This document shows positions 25,251 to 32,619 of a stretch of DNA of 38,468 bases, in pieces. The notes beneath the pieces are model-generated. The model searched no databases, was not told the DNA's origin, and was given only the letters and a program-made list of their open reading frames with translations. Within the stretch, counting starts at the first letter, position 1, and each line of letters opens with the position of its first letter. This stretch comes from CAMCQY01 sp044370415. Lineage in GTDB: Bacteria; Planctomycetota; Planctomycetia; Pirellulales; UBA1268. Both the position numbers and the translations under genes were made by a program. The stretch is from contig JBILVO010000021.1 of assembly GCA_044370415.1 (NCBI GenBank), forward strand, positions 1-38,468, written 5' to 3'.

Positions 25251-26390
25251 ATGCTCTGGGTCGCCTGGAAAATGCTGATCGGAAACCGCGTCAAATACCT
25301 CGGCATCGTGTTCGGGGTGGTGTTCGCGGCGCTGCTCATCGCCCAGCAGTCGTCGATCTTCTGCGGCCTGATGTCGCTGACCATCAGCCAGATCCGCGAT
25401 GTCGAGGGGGCGAACATCTGGGTGATGGACAAGAACGTCCAGTTCGTCGACGACGTGAAGCCGCTGCCCGACACCGCCCTCTACAGGGTGAAGGGCGTGC
25501 CGGGTGTCGCCTGGGCGGTGTCGTTCTACAAGGGAATCGCCCGCGCGCGGCTCCAGGAGGGCAGTTACGAGCAGATGATCCTGCTCGGGCTCGACGACGC
25601 CACGCTCGTCGGCGCGCCGGGGGGGATGTTCATGGGGTCGATCGCGGGGCTGCGCAGCCCCGACGCGGTGATCATGGACGAAGCCGGCTACCGGCGGATC
25701 TGGCCGAATGAGCCCTACCGGCTCGGCCGCGTGTTCGAGATGAACGATCACCGGGCGGTGCTCGTCGGCATCACCAAGGCCAGCCGCACGTTCCAGAGCT
25801 TCCCGATCGTCTACACCCGCTACAGCCAGGCCATCCGCTACGCGCCCCCCGAGCGGAAGGTGCTCTCCTTCGTGCTCGCCGACGCGGCGCCCGGCGAGGA
25901 TCCGGAGGAGGTCTGCCGCCGGATCGAGGCGCACACCGGCCTGCAGGCGCAGACGCGGCAGCGGTTCATCTGGAAGACGATCCGCTACTACCTGGCCAAG
26001 ACGGGCATTCCGGTCAACTTCGGGATCACCGTGTTCCTCGGCTTCCTCGTGGGCACGGCCATCGCCGGTCAGACGTTCTACCTCTTCACCGTGGAGAACA
26101 TCCGCCAGTTCGGTGCGCTGAAGGCGATGGGCACGAGCAACTCGACGATCCTCATGATGGTGCTCGCGCAGGCTCTGCAGGTGGGTGTGATCGGCTACGG
26201 CGTGGGCGTGGGGCTCGCGGCCCTGTTCGGCCAGGCGATCGCGGGCGGACGTTCGCGGCTCTCGTTCTTCATGCCCTGGCAGGTGCTGGCGATCACGGCT
26301 GCGGCGGTGTTCGTCATCGTGCTCCTGGCCAGCCTGCTGTCGATCCGCAAGGTGCTCGTCGTCGATCCCGCGATCGTGTTTCGTGGCTGA
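25251..26390 (+). CDS. ABC transporter permease, FtsX/MacB (DevC-like) type
   Basis: 379 aa. An N-terminal helix (YLGIVFGVVFAALLIAQQ) is followed by a ~220-residue extracytoplasmic domain (VEGANIWVMDKNVQFVDDVK onward) and three C-terminal helices (FGITVFLGFLVGTAIAGQTF, ILMMVLAQALQVGVIGYGVG, VLAITAAAVFVIVLLASLLS), the four-helix FtsX/MacB topology. The motif ENIRQFGALKAMGTSNSTIL is the usual coupling loop. The ATG at 25251 is preferred because the family pattern begins with it; an ATG at 25230 is possible. With the following ATPase and HlyD-type adaptor it makes a DevBCA/MacAB-like exporter; substrate unknown. Divergent from recQ. Confidence 0.88.
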   Translation: MLWVAWKMLIGNRVKYLGIVFGVVFAALLIAQQSSIFCGLMSLTISQIRDVEGANIWVMDKNVQFVDDVKPLPDTALYRVKGVPGVAWAVSFYKGIARARLQEGSYEQMILLGLDDATLVGAPGGMFMGSIAGLRSPDAVIMDEAGYRRIWPNEPYRLGRVFEMNDHRAVLVGITKASRTFQSFPIVYTRYSQAIRYAPPERKVLSFVLADAAPGEDPEEVCRRIEAHTGLQAQTRQRFIWKTIRYYLAKTGIPVNFGITVFLGFLVGTAIAGQTFYLFTVENIRQFGALKAMGTSNSTILMMVLAQALQVGVIGYGVGVGLAALFGQAIAGGRSRLSFFMPWQVLAITAAAVFVIVLLASLLSIRKVLVVDPAIVFRG

Positions 26391-26398
26391 CGAGAGCT

Positions 26399-26485
26399 GG
26401 CGGCCTGGCCGCCCCGGGATGAGTACGGGCGGTCACGCCGCCCCAAGACGAGAGCGGGCGGCCACGCCGCCCCGAGGAGACGCGA
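26399..26485 (+). repeat. Three tandem 29-bp palindromic repeats
   Basis: Units 26399-26427, 26428-26456 and 26457-26485. Each starts with a near-identical palindrome: GGCGG, five bases, CCGCC, then CC, followed by a variable purine-rich spacer. Period 29 is not a multiple of three, so the units are read in different frames, arguing against protein selection. They fill the gap between permease and ATPase genes. Confidence 0.8.
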
Positions 26486-26487
26486 CG

Positions 26488-27261
26488 GTGCGAGAGACCA
26501 GGCTGCCGGACACATCGCCCGCTGGCATCGACGCCGCGGCCACCGGCTCAGCGGTGCGGGTCCGGGGCGTGACCAAGTCGTTCGGCGCGGGAGGCTCGCT
26601 CACGCAGGCCCTGCGGGGCGTCGACCTCGACGTGCCGTACGGAGAACTGCTGATGCTCGTCGGCCCGAGCGGCTGCGGGAAGACGACGCTCATCTCGATC
26701 GTCGCCGGCACGCTCGAGCCGTCGGACGGCGAAGTGATCGTGCTGGGTGAGGATCTGGTGGCCATGCGGCCCGGCCGCAAGGTGCGGTTCCGCCGGGATC
26801 AGGTCGGCTTCGTCTTCCAGTCCTACAACCTCCTGCCGGCGCTCACGGCCGTGGAGAACGCGGCCGTGCCGCTGCTCATCGCCGGCTGGCGGCGGCGGCG
26901 GGCCGTGGAGGTGGCGGCCGACGTGCTCGAGCGGCTCGGCCTCGGCGACCGGCTCACGCGGCTGCCGGGCGAGCTCTCCGGCGGCCAGCAGCAGCGGGTG
27001 GCGATCGCACGGGCGCTCGTGCACGACCCCCGGCTGCTCATCTGCGACGAGCCGACCAGCGCCCTCGACGCCGAGAACGGCCGTATCACGATGGAGCTGA
27101 TCTCCCGGATCGCCGTGCAGCCCGACCGGGCGGTGATCGTGGTGACCCACGACTCGCGGGTCTACTCCTTCGCCGACCGGATCGCCGCCATGGAGGACGG
27201 CAGGATCGTGTCGGTCGAGGCCGCCCCGCGGGCCACCGGCGCCGAGCGACCGTCGGCCTGA
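26488..27261 (+). CDS. ABC transporter ATP-binding protein (MacB/DevA-like)
   Basis: 257 aa from the GTG at 26488, with a good GAGGAG eight bases upstream. Walker A GPSGCGKT (59-66), FVFQSYNLLPALTAVENAAV (Q-loop), signature LSGGQQQRVAIARAL, Walker B LLICDEPTSALD and VIVVTHDSRVYSFADRI (H-loop): the LolD/MacB subfamily. An in-frame GTG at 26383 overlaps the permease stop, but would translate through the 29-bp palindromic repeats, so the downstream start is preferred; ATG 26419 is another option. Energises the neighbouring permease. Confidence 0.92.
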   Translation: MRETRLPDTSPAGIDAAATGSAVRVRGVTKSFGAGGSLTQALRGVDLDVPYGELLMLVGPSGCGKTTLISIVAGTLEPSDGEVIVLGEDLVAMRPGRKVRFRRDQVGFVFQSYNLLPALTAVENAAVPLLIAGWRRRRAVEVAADVLERLGLGDRLTRLPGELSGGQQQRVAIARALVHDPRLLICDEPTSALDAENGRITMELISRIAVQPDRAVIVVTHDSRVYSFADRIAAMEDGRIVSVEAAPRATGAERPSA

Positions 27262-27319
27262 CGGGCGATTCCTTCCGCTCGGCCGTCAGGCGTTGGATGG
27301 TTCCGGCTGTCTGCGTACG

Positions 27320-28501
27320 ATGGACGTCATGGCCTCCGCACCCTCCGACATGTCGAACGCGCCACCGGGACCGCCACGGCGGCGGTCGTTGGATCGCCGA
27401 CGCAGCATCGCCGACGTGCTCACGCAGTTCGCGCTGCCGCTGATCGGCCTGTCGCTCCTGGGCTTCGCCGGCTGGTTCGTCATGCGGACGCGGCCGGTCC
27501 TCTCCAGCCCGCCGCCGCCGATCCAGCCGGCCCGCAGCCCCTACGCCGACACGCTGGCGGCCGCCGGCATCGTCGAGGCCCAGACGGAGAACATCTCGGT
27601 CGGCTCGGCCACGCCGGGCGTCGTGGTCGAGGTGCTCGTCAAGGTGGGCGACGACGTGAAGGCGGGGCAGCCGCTCTTCCGGCTGGACGACCGCGACCTC
27701 AATGGCGAGTTGGCCGTGAAGCGGGCGGCGGTGTCGCAGTCGAAGAGCGAACTGGTCAAGCTGGAGGCGGAGCCGCGCAAGGAGAAGATCCCGGTCCTGG
27801 CCGCGAAGGTCGAAGAGGCACGCTCGCTGCTGGTGATCGAGAAGGATGCGCTGGCCCGGGCCGAGGAGACGTTCGCCCGCAAGGTCACGACCGAGCAGGA
27901 CCTCGTCCAGAAACGGCAGACGGCCGCCTACGCGCAGTCGAACCTCAGCAAGTCGCAGGCCGACCTCGACCTGCTCAAGGCCGGCTCCTGGCAGTACGAC
28001 CGCGACGTCGCCCGGGCCGCGATCGACAGGGCCGAGGCGGAACTCGCCAAGATCGAGGTCGACCTCGACCGGCTGATCGTCCGGGCGCTCGTCGACGGCC
28101 GCGTGCTTCAGGTGAACGTGCGTCCTGGAGAGTTCGTGGGCGCGCCGCCGGGGCAGCCGCTCATCGTGCTCGGCAACGTCGACAGGCTGCACGTGCGGGT
28201 GGACGTGGACGAGTTCGACATCCCGCGGTTTCACAGCGCGGCGACGGCCACCGCGGTGCCGCGGGGCAACCTGCAGATGCGGTATCCGCTGCGGTTCTTC
28301 CGGGTGCACCCCTATGTCGTGCCGAAGAAGTCGCTCACCGGTGACAACACCGAGCGGGTCGACACGCGGGTGCTGCAGGTGATCTACCAGTTCGACCCCA
28401 CCGGGCTGCCGCCCCTGTTCGTGGGACAGCAGATGGAGGTGTTCATCGACGCGGCGGCGCCGCCGGCCGCCGCGGAACGTGCCGAACAGACAGGCGGCTG
28501 A
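27320..28501 (+). CDS. HlyD/DevB-type periplasmic adaptor subunit
   Basis: 393 aa from the ATG at 27320. An Arg-rich cytoplasmic start (PPRRRSLDRRRS) and one helix (FALPLIGLSLLGFAGWFVM), then a barrel-sandwich half (AAAGIVEAQTENISVGSATP, GVVVEVLVKVGDDVKAGQPL), a long coiled-coil hairpin (~residues 125-245, e.g. RAEETFARKVTTEQDLVQKR), the second lipoyl half (DRLIVRALVDGRVLQVNVRP) and a beta-barrel region. This is the membrane-fusion protein of the exporter encoded just upstream. No Shine-Dalgarno is clear; ATG 27293 and 27332 are alternatives. The stop overlaps a tiny frame at 28501. No outer-membrane TolC-like gene is seen. Confidence 0.9.
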   Translation: MDVMASAPSDMSNAPPGPPRRRSLDRRRSIADVLTQFALPLIGLSLLGFAGWFVMRTRPVLSSPPPPIQPARSPYADTLAAAGIVEAQTENISVGSATPGVVVEVLVKVGDDVKAGQPLFRLDDRDLNGELAVKRAAVSQSKSELVKLEAEPRKEKIPVLAAKVEEARSLLVIEKDALARAEETFARKVTTEQDLVQKRQTAAYAQSNLSKSQADLDLLKAGSWQYDRDVARAAIDRAEAELAKIEVDLDRLIVRALVDGRVLQVNVRPGEFVGAPPGQPLIVLGNVDRLHVRVDVDEFDIPRFHSAATATAVPRGNLQMRYPLRFFRVHPYVVPKKSLTGDNTERVDTRVLQVIYQFDPTGLPPLFVGQQMEVFIDAAAPPAAAERAEQTGG

Positions 28502-28602
28502 TGCTGCCCAGCTTGCCGCCGACCGCGTCGCCGACTGGTAAGCGGGGGAATCTGGCAATGCTGCCGAAGGAGCGGCTTGCGAAGTCGATGGCGGAGGGGT
28601 GA
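28501..28602 (+). CDS. Possible 33-aa coupled peptide
   Basis: ATG overlaps the adaptor stop (TGATG) and opens a 33-codon frame ending ...PKERLAKSMAEG. It carries two short direct repeats (ATGCTGCC at 28501 and 28559) and the peptide is Lys/Arg-rich. The overlap suggests coupling, but the length is so short that chance is quite possible; the stretch could instead be a non-coding repeat. Confidence 0.25.
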   Translation: MLPSLPPTASPTGKRGNLAMLPKERLAKSMAEG

Positions 28603-28708
28603 GTGCAGCGGAAAACCTGCCTTGCCCAAGGCCAGCCGTGCTGGGACAGTCCCCGCCCCGACCATGCCGCCACCACTGCCCAGACATCCTGCGGAGATCC
28701 TGCGCACG

Positions 28709-30103
28709 ATGACGCACTGCGCCCGGCTCGCGCTGGCCATTGCGCTGACCAGCGCGATGGCCATCGCGATGGCCATCGCGCTGGATGGCAACGCGATCGC
28801 GGTCGACTTCGAACTGGTCGATGCCGTCGCCCCGCGGGCGGCCGCCGAGGAGCCGCCTGCGGCGAAGGAAACCGGCGGCATGTTCATGCCGAGTTCCAAC
28901 GGCGAGCGGCTCTGGCGGCAGACGCTCGAGACCGTGTCGGCCGACTGGCCCGTCGTGCGGAAGATCGACCCCGACTTCCACTCCGTGCCGCCACGCGACG
29001 GGCTCATCGAGTCGGCCTGGATCGAGCCGGCCGAGGCCAGGATCGCTCCTGGCGGGCTGCCGACGAGTGCGCGGGCGTGGCCGCCGCGGCGGCAGCGTGT
29101 GGTCGTGCGGGTGGTGCCCGCCGGCAACGGCGCCTGGATCGACGCCATCGTCGAGACGCAATCGATCGCCGACGCGCACGCCCCGGCCGCCCCGGGACGG
29201 ATCGAGCTGACCGGGGGCTGGCCCGGCGCCACGCCCGACGCCGCGCGGACCGACATCACGACCACGCTCGCCGCAAGGATGGCGACGGCCCCGGGCGGCG
29301 TGGCGGAGCCGATCTACGCGCTTCCCTCCCTCGAGAACGAGTGGAGTGGGCCGCCCGAGCCGCCCTGGGCCCACAGCCGCTTCCCGCGGCTCTCGCGGGC
29401 GGGGCATATGGTGCTGCAGGACTACCGCAACTTCTACTCCTGCGAATCGCTCACGTGCCTGACGGCCGCCTTCGGGGCCGGAGCGCTGATGGCAAACACG
29501 GGCTTCGACACGACGATGCAGAACGCTTGGCAGACAGGTGTGAGGCCCACCGACGTCGGCACGTTCTTCTCCGACTGTAAGCCGCTCGGCGAGGGGAAGT
29601 ACGCGCTGGCCATCTTCGGGGCGGCGGCGGCCACGGGGCTCGTGTTCGAGGGGCAGCCGGCGGGGGACATCGTCGGCGAATGGGGCTCGCGTTCGTTGCG
29701 GATTTTCGCCGTGGGTGCCCCGCCGCTCTATGTGCTGCAGATGGCGACTGGAGCCTCGCGGCCGGGGGAGGGTTCCGCGGGCAGCGACTGGCACTTCTTC
29801 AACGACAACAACGGCGTCAGCGGCCACGCGTTCGTGGGGGCGATTCCGTTCCTCGCGGCGGCCGAAATGGTGGAGAACCCGCTCGCCAAGGGCACGCTCT
29901 ACGTCTGCTCGACGTTCGTCGGCTTCTCGCGGATGACCGACAACGCCCACTACCCCTCGCAGATCTTCCTCGGCTGGTACCTGGCCTGGGCCAGTTCGAT
30001 GGCTGTGAATCGCACCGAGATGCACTTCGCCGGCATGGAGGTGCGGGTGGTGCCGCTGCCGACCGCCGACCTCGGCGGACTCGCCGTCGAGGCGAAGTGG
30101 TGA
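28709..30103 (+). CDS. PAP2-family (phosphatidic acid phosphatase type 2) exported protein
   Basis: 464 aa from the ATG at 28709, which gives a signal peptide (CARLALAIALTSAMAIAMAI). The first ~200 residues are a soluble region of unknown kind. The C-terminal ~230 residues carry the three PAP2 motifs: ASRPGEGSAG (~346-355), GVSGHAFVGA (~367-376, usual PSGH) and SRMTDNAHYPSQIFLGW (~407-423, with the catalytic His). The core helices are FAVGAPPLYVLQMA, AFVGAIPFLAAAEMV and LYVCSTFVGF. PAP2 enzymes remove phosphate from lipid phosphates such as undecaprenyl pyrophosphate or phosphatidate. ATG 28664 is an alternative start. The N-terminal region is coded partly by a repeated GCGATGGCCATC unit. Confidence 0.85.
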   Translation: MTHCARLALAIALTSAMAIAMAIALDGNAIAVDFELVDAVAPRAAAEEPPAAKETGGMFMPSSNGERLWRQTLETVSADWPVVRKIDPDFHSVPPRDGLIESAWIEPAEARIAPGGLPTSARAWPPRRQRVVVRVVPAGNGAWIDAIVETQSIADAHAPAAPGRIELTGGWPGATPDAARTDITTTLAARMATAPGGVAEPIYALPSLENEWSGPPEPPWAHSRFPRLSRAGHMVLQDYRNFYSCESLTCLTAAFGAGALMANTGFDTTMQNAWQTGVRPTDVGTFFSDCKPLGEGKYALAIFGAAAATGLVFEGQPAGDIVGEWGSRSLRIFAVGAPPLYVLQMATGASRPGEGSAGSDWHFFNDNNGVSGHAFVGAIPFLAAAEMVENPLAKGTLYVCSTFVGFSRMTDNAHYPSQIFLGWYLAWASSMAVNRTEMHFAGMEVRVVPLPTADLGGLAVEAKW

Positions 30104-30229
30104 GGGGCGGTTCGCCGGGGGCGTTCGGCCTCCGTGCCGCGCAGCCGCTATGATGAGTGCCCGGCATCCCGTCCGCACGTGCGGCGGTGACGGCCGTTCG
30201 ATCCTTCTCCGATGAAAGTGGGTTGTTGC

Positions 30230-31042
30230 ATGGCCAAGAAGTCGCGGCGGGTGGCGTCCGGAAGGCAGGGCAAGACGGGCAGGGGGCCGGTGGCGACCGG
30301 CTCGCAACGGCCGGATCTCTTCACCGCGGCGGAGCGGAAACTGCTCGCCGAGACCGCCGGCACCGCGCTCGACAGCGCCGACCGCGCCGCGGTCCTCGAC
30401 CGGCTCAAGCGGGTGCGGGGGCTGCGCGACAAGTGGCGCGACCTCCTCGGCCACCAGGCTCGGAAGGGGAAGCGGTCGCCGCAGGCGGTCGCCGAGGCAA
30501 ACGCCCGCAGCCGCGAGAAGGCGGACCTGCTGCAGGGGGCGGTGGCGCGGCTCGAGCAACGGTTCGCGGCACTCGAGGGTGCGCCGGCGAAGCCGGCGGC
30601 GGGCAGCCGGCCCGTGAAAAAGAGCAGTCGCGTCGCAGCGCATCGTGCCACCCGTGCGGGCATGCGGGCGGCCCTGGCCGAGAAGACCGCCGACCTCAAT
30701 CGCGCCCGTCTGCCGAAGCCAGCGCCGAAATCAGCGCCAAAATCGGCCACGAAACCAGCCGCGAAGCCGGCCGTCGCTTCCGCCAGCGTCGCGGCGCAGC
30801 CTGCAGCCGCCACGGCAGACGCTGCCAAGGCCTCCGGCACCCGCCGCCAGCCGCGGCCTCCGATCGCGGCGACGGTCGGCGCGGCACAAGCGGTGCGGTT
30901 CGATCGCTCGAAGCAGCGGTCGGCCCGGGCTGGTGCCAAGCAGGCCCGCCTGGCGCTGAAGGGCGTGTCGACCCGGCGCGGCGGTCACGTGCTCGCCTCA
31001 GGCAAGCGGGCCCAGGCACGCCGCGACAAGCGGTCCCGGTAG
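30230..31042 (+). CDS. Lys/Ala-rich basic protein with histone H1-like tail
   Basis: 270 aa from the ATG at 30230 (MAKKSRRVASG). Residues ~25-115 look like a helical domain (TAAERKLLAETAGTALDSAD, RLKRVRGLRDKWRDLLGHQA, REKADLLQGAVARLEQRFAA). The rest is low-complexity and strongly basic with histone-H1-like repeats (LPKPAPKSAPKSATKPAAKP), ending SGKRAQARRDKRSR. Nucleic-acid binding is likely from charge; the helical part is not one that I can name. It is followed 14 bp later by a terminator-like hairpin shared with the convergent gene. Confidence 0.75.
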   Translation: MAKKSRRVASGRQGKTGRGPVATGSQRPDLFTAAERKLLAETAGTALDSADRAAVLDRLKRVRGLRDKWRDLLGHQARKGKRSPQAVAEANARSREKADLLQGAVARLEQRFAALEGAPAKPAAGSRPVKKSSRVAAHRATRAGMRAALAEKTADLNRARLPKPAPKSAPKSATKPAAKPAVASASVAAQPAAATADAAKASGTRRQPRPPIAATVGAAQAVRFDRSKQRSARAGAKQARLALKGVSTRRGGHVLASGKRAQARRDKRSR

Positions 31043-31056
31043 CGGCGGGCGGCAGC

Positions 31057-31081
31057 GGAAAAAGCCAGGGAGGGCTTTTCC
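31057..31081. terminator. Bidirectional hairpin between convergent genes (3'-end module, copy 1)
   Basis: GGAAAAAGCC (31057-31066), loop AGGGAG, GGCTTTTCC (31073-31081), one bulged A. T-runs lie within the stem arms for both directions. Together with the flank up to 31110 it resembles the module at 32574-32626. Confidence 0.65.
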
Positions 31082-31103
31082 ACGGCCAGCCAGAGGCAGC
31101 CAG

Positions 31104-31475
31104 CTAGCGGCGAGATCTCGTGCGCCAGCGGAAGCGGCTCTGCCGGGGGGCCGGGGCGTGGTTCGCCGGAGCCTGGTCCGCCGGGGCCGAGCCGAACGTT
31201 CCTCGGTCGGGGGCCGTCGTCGCATCCCGCTGCGGGGCAGGGGAGACCTCCGCGCGATACCGTCGCCGCGTGGCGGCGTCGTGCGACTTCTCGATCTCCA
31301 GGATGCCGAAGTAGGGATCGGGATACTGCCAGTCGTTCTGCCCGCGGGCCTCACTGACGAGGCAGATGCCCGTCAGCAGCACGGCGACGGCGAGAGACGC
31401 ACGCACCGCCCGAACCCATCGGCAGTGGGCGAGGAGCCGGCATCCCGTCATGAGCGGCATCCCGAAGCCGGCCAT
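31104..31475 (-). CDS. Small exported protein of unknown function
   Basis: 123 aa. The ATG at 31475 overlaps the stop of the upstream receiver gene (TGATG). A signal peptide is clear (VRAVRASLAVAVLLTGICLV, then SEARG), followed by NDWQYPDPYFGILEIEKSHD and a basic, Pro/Ala-rich tail ending RFRWRTRSRR. I know no function. Co-translation with a degenerate receiver suggests a linked role. The stop codon lies within a repeated 3'-end module. Confidence 0.65.
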   Translation of the reverse strand: MAGFGMPLMTGCRLLAHCRWVRAVRASLAVAVLLTGICLVSEARGQNDWQYPDPYFGILEIEKSHDAATRRRYRAEVSPAPQRDATTAPDRGTFGSAPADQAPANHAPAPRQSRFRWRTRSRR

Positions 31476-31999
31476 CAGGCGCTCGTCGTCGCGTCGAGTC
31501 GCTCCGCGGGCGACCGCATGGCCACGAGCACGTCGATCGTCACGGGACGCACGAGATATCCGGCCACGCCGGCCGCGAGAGAACGCTGCTCGTCCTCGAT
31601 CCGATACTCGTCGGCGACGACGAAGATTCCCGACCGCATGCCACGGCCGGTCCGACACCCGGATGAGCCGCCGGTCAGCGACGGATCGGCCTCGGACCGC
31701 GTCACCTCGGCCGAGAGCATCTCGATCAGATCAAGGCCGGAGACGTCGGGAAGCTGGTCGCTGACGAGCCACACGTCGGCCCGGAATCGCCGCGCGAGCC
31801 GCATGGCGGACCGGCCGTCGACGCAGAAGTGCAGGCCCACGGCACCCGCCTGAGCCTCCGCGACGAAGTCGGCGTAGCGGTCGAAGGAGGGATCGACGAT
31901 CACCACCTCGCGGATGCCGACCTCGGCGAGCGTGCACAGCCGACTGAGATTGTCGTCGGAAGCACGGTCGAAAGAGTCATGGCCGAACGATGCGTTCAT
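31475..31999 (-). CDS. Degenerate response-regulator receiver domain protein
   Basis: 174 aa, a CheY-like fold judged by REVVIVDPSFDRY (strand 1 and acidic pocket), ADVWLVSDQLPDVSGLDLIE (strand 3 and loop) and AGYLVRPVTIDVLVAM (strand 5). Key residues are changed: the acid pair after strand 1 is a single Asp; the phosphoacceptor position four residues before the conserved Pro is Ser (Asp is one residue later); and the conserved Lys is Arg. So phosphorylation in the usual way is doubtful. A ~20-residue Gly/Arg-rich insertion lies before strand 4. The ATG at 31999 has GAGGAG eight bases upstream; an in-frame GTG at 32008 is less likely. No output domain or histidine kinase is present. Confidence 0.75.
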   Translation of the reverse strand: MNASFGHDSFDRASDDNLSRLCTLAEVGIREVVIVDPSFDRYADFVAEAQAGAVGLHFCVDGRSAMRLARRFRADVWLVSDQLPDVSGLDLIEMLSAEVTRSEADPSLTGGSSGCRTGRGMRSGIFVVADEYRIEDEQRSLAAGVAGYLVRPVTIDVLVAMRSPAERLDATTSA

Positions 32000-32052
32000 C
32001 GAAAACACTCCTCGAAAAATACTTCTGCGTGACTGCGGTGATTCAGGCGGCT

Positions 32053-32196
32053 TCAGACGAGCGACACGATCGACAGGAACAGGGCGACCGGCACGACGCA
32101 GAAAAGGACGTCGGCAGGCGTCAGCAGCGGGCGGCGGGCGAGGCAGGCCGCCGCGGGTGCGACGGCTTCGTGGGGAGCGGGTGCTGTGTGGGTCAT
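32053..32196 (-). CDS. Small single-helix membrane peptide
   Basis: 47 aa. The first 25 residues are Ala/Pro-rich with MTHTAPAPHEAV; the rest is one hydrophobic helix (ADVLFCVVPVALFLSIVSLV) reaching the C-terminus. High GC at third positions agrees with coding. It lies 53 bp upstream of the receiver gene on the same strand. The ribosome site is weak, so the gene is uncertain. Confidence 0.45.
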   Translation of the reverse strand: MTHTAPAPHEAVAPAAACLARRPLLTPADVLFCVVPVALFLSIVSLV

Positions 32197-32452
32197 GTCA
32201 ACGATACTTTCTGTGTCAAATGAGCCGAGGCAGTGAGCGTGGAGCGTGCTGGGAGAGCGTTGGTGGGGGCGGGGCACCGACGTTCGCGGCACCCGTCCCG
32301 TGTCGGATCTGAGTTGCATTCCCCGTGCCAAAAACGCTCCCGCCATCCAAACTGCACGCGGGAGCTCGCGGTGGCTTCCGCAGAAAAGCAGCCTTTTCCG
32401 CAGGGAACGGCGATTTTCGGCCCCCCGGATCCCGTTCCGAGAATGCATCCGG

Positions 32453-32548
32453 GGTGGTGCGAATCACGCCGGGCCGCCAGAGTCCGTGGGGCGATTCGCA
32501 CCAGCGGCTGGTCGCTGGCGACCGGGGCGTGGGGTGATTCGCACCACC
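32453..32548. repeat. Perfect 15-bp inverted repeat with a third internal copy
   Basis: GGTGGTGCGAATCAC (32453-32467) is the exact reverse complement of GTGATTCGCACCACC (32534-32548). A third related copy GCGATTCGCACC lies at 32491-32502. The spacer holds the CCAGCG/CGCTGG hairpin. Confidence 0.8.
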
Positions 32549-32573
32549 TGCCTGGCCCGCGCGACGAGCGACT

Positions 32574-32600
32574 GGACAAAGGCCATGGAGGCCTTTTTCC
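32574..32600. terminator. Terminator-like hairpin after aroB (3'-end module, copy 2)
   Basis: GGACAAAGGCC (32574-32584), loop ATGGA, GGCCTTTTTCC (32590-32600): 11 pairs with one mismatch. It lies 20 bp past the aroB stop and belongs to the module shared with 31057-31110. Confidence 0.65.
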
Positions 32601-32619
32601 ATAGCCAGTCAGCAGCCAG

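Larger units (their letters stand above)
32197..32619. other. Hairpin- and repeat-rich intergenic region downstream of aroB
   Basis: 423 bp with no credible gene. Inverted repeats seen: GCTCCCGC with GCGGGAGC (32335-32364), GGAACGG with CCGTTCC (32404-32438), CCAGCG-GCTGGT-CGCTGG (32501-32518), the long inverted repeat at 32453-32548 and the terminator-like stem at 32574-32600. Direct repeat TTCCGCAG occurs twice near 32375-32405. Confidence 0.6.

Noticed and set aside
26399..26485. The 29-bp repeats as a CRISPR array
   Set aside because: The units are directly adjacent, with no unique 30-40 bp spacers, and there are no cas genes.
26383..26487. GTG at 26383 as the ATPase start, giving a 35-residue extension
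   Set aside because: The extension translates the 29-bp palindromic repeats; the GTG at 26488 has a strong Shine-Dalgarno and leads straight into the conserved domain.
27086..30643. A ~1185-codon minus-strand open frame
   Set aside because: It runs antisense to five convincing genes (ATPase, HlyD, PAP2, basic protein) and has no domain; an effect of high GC.
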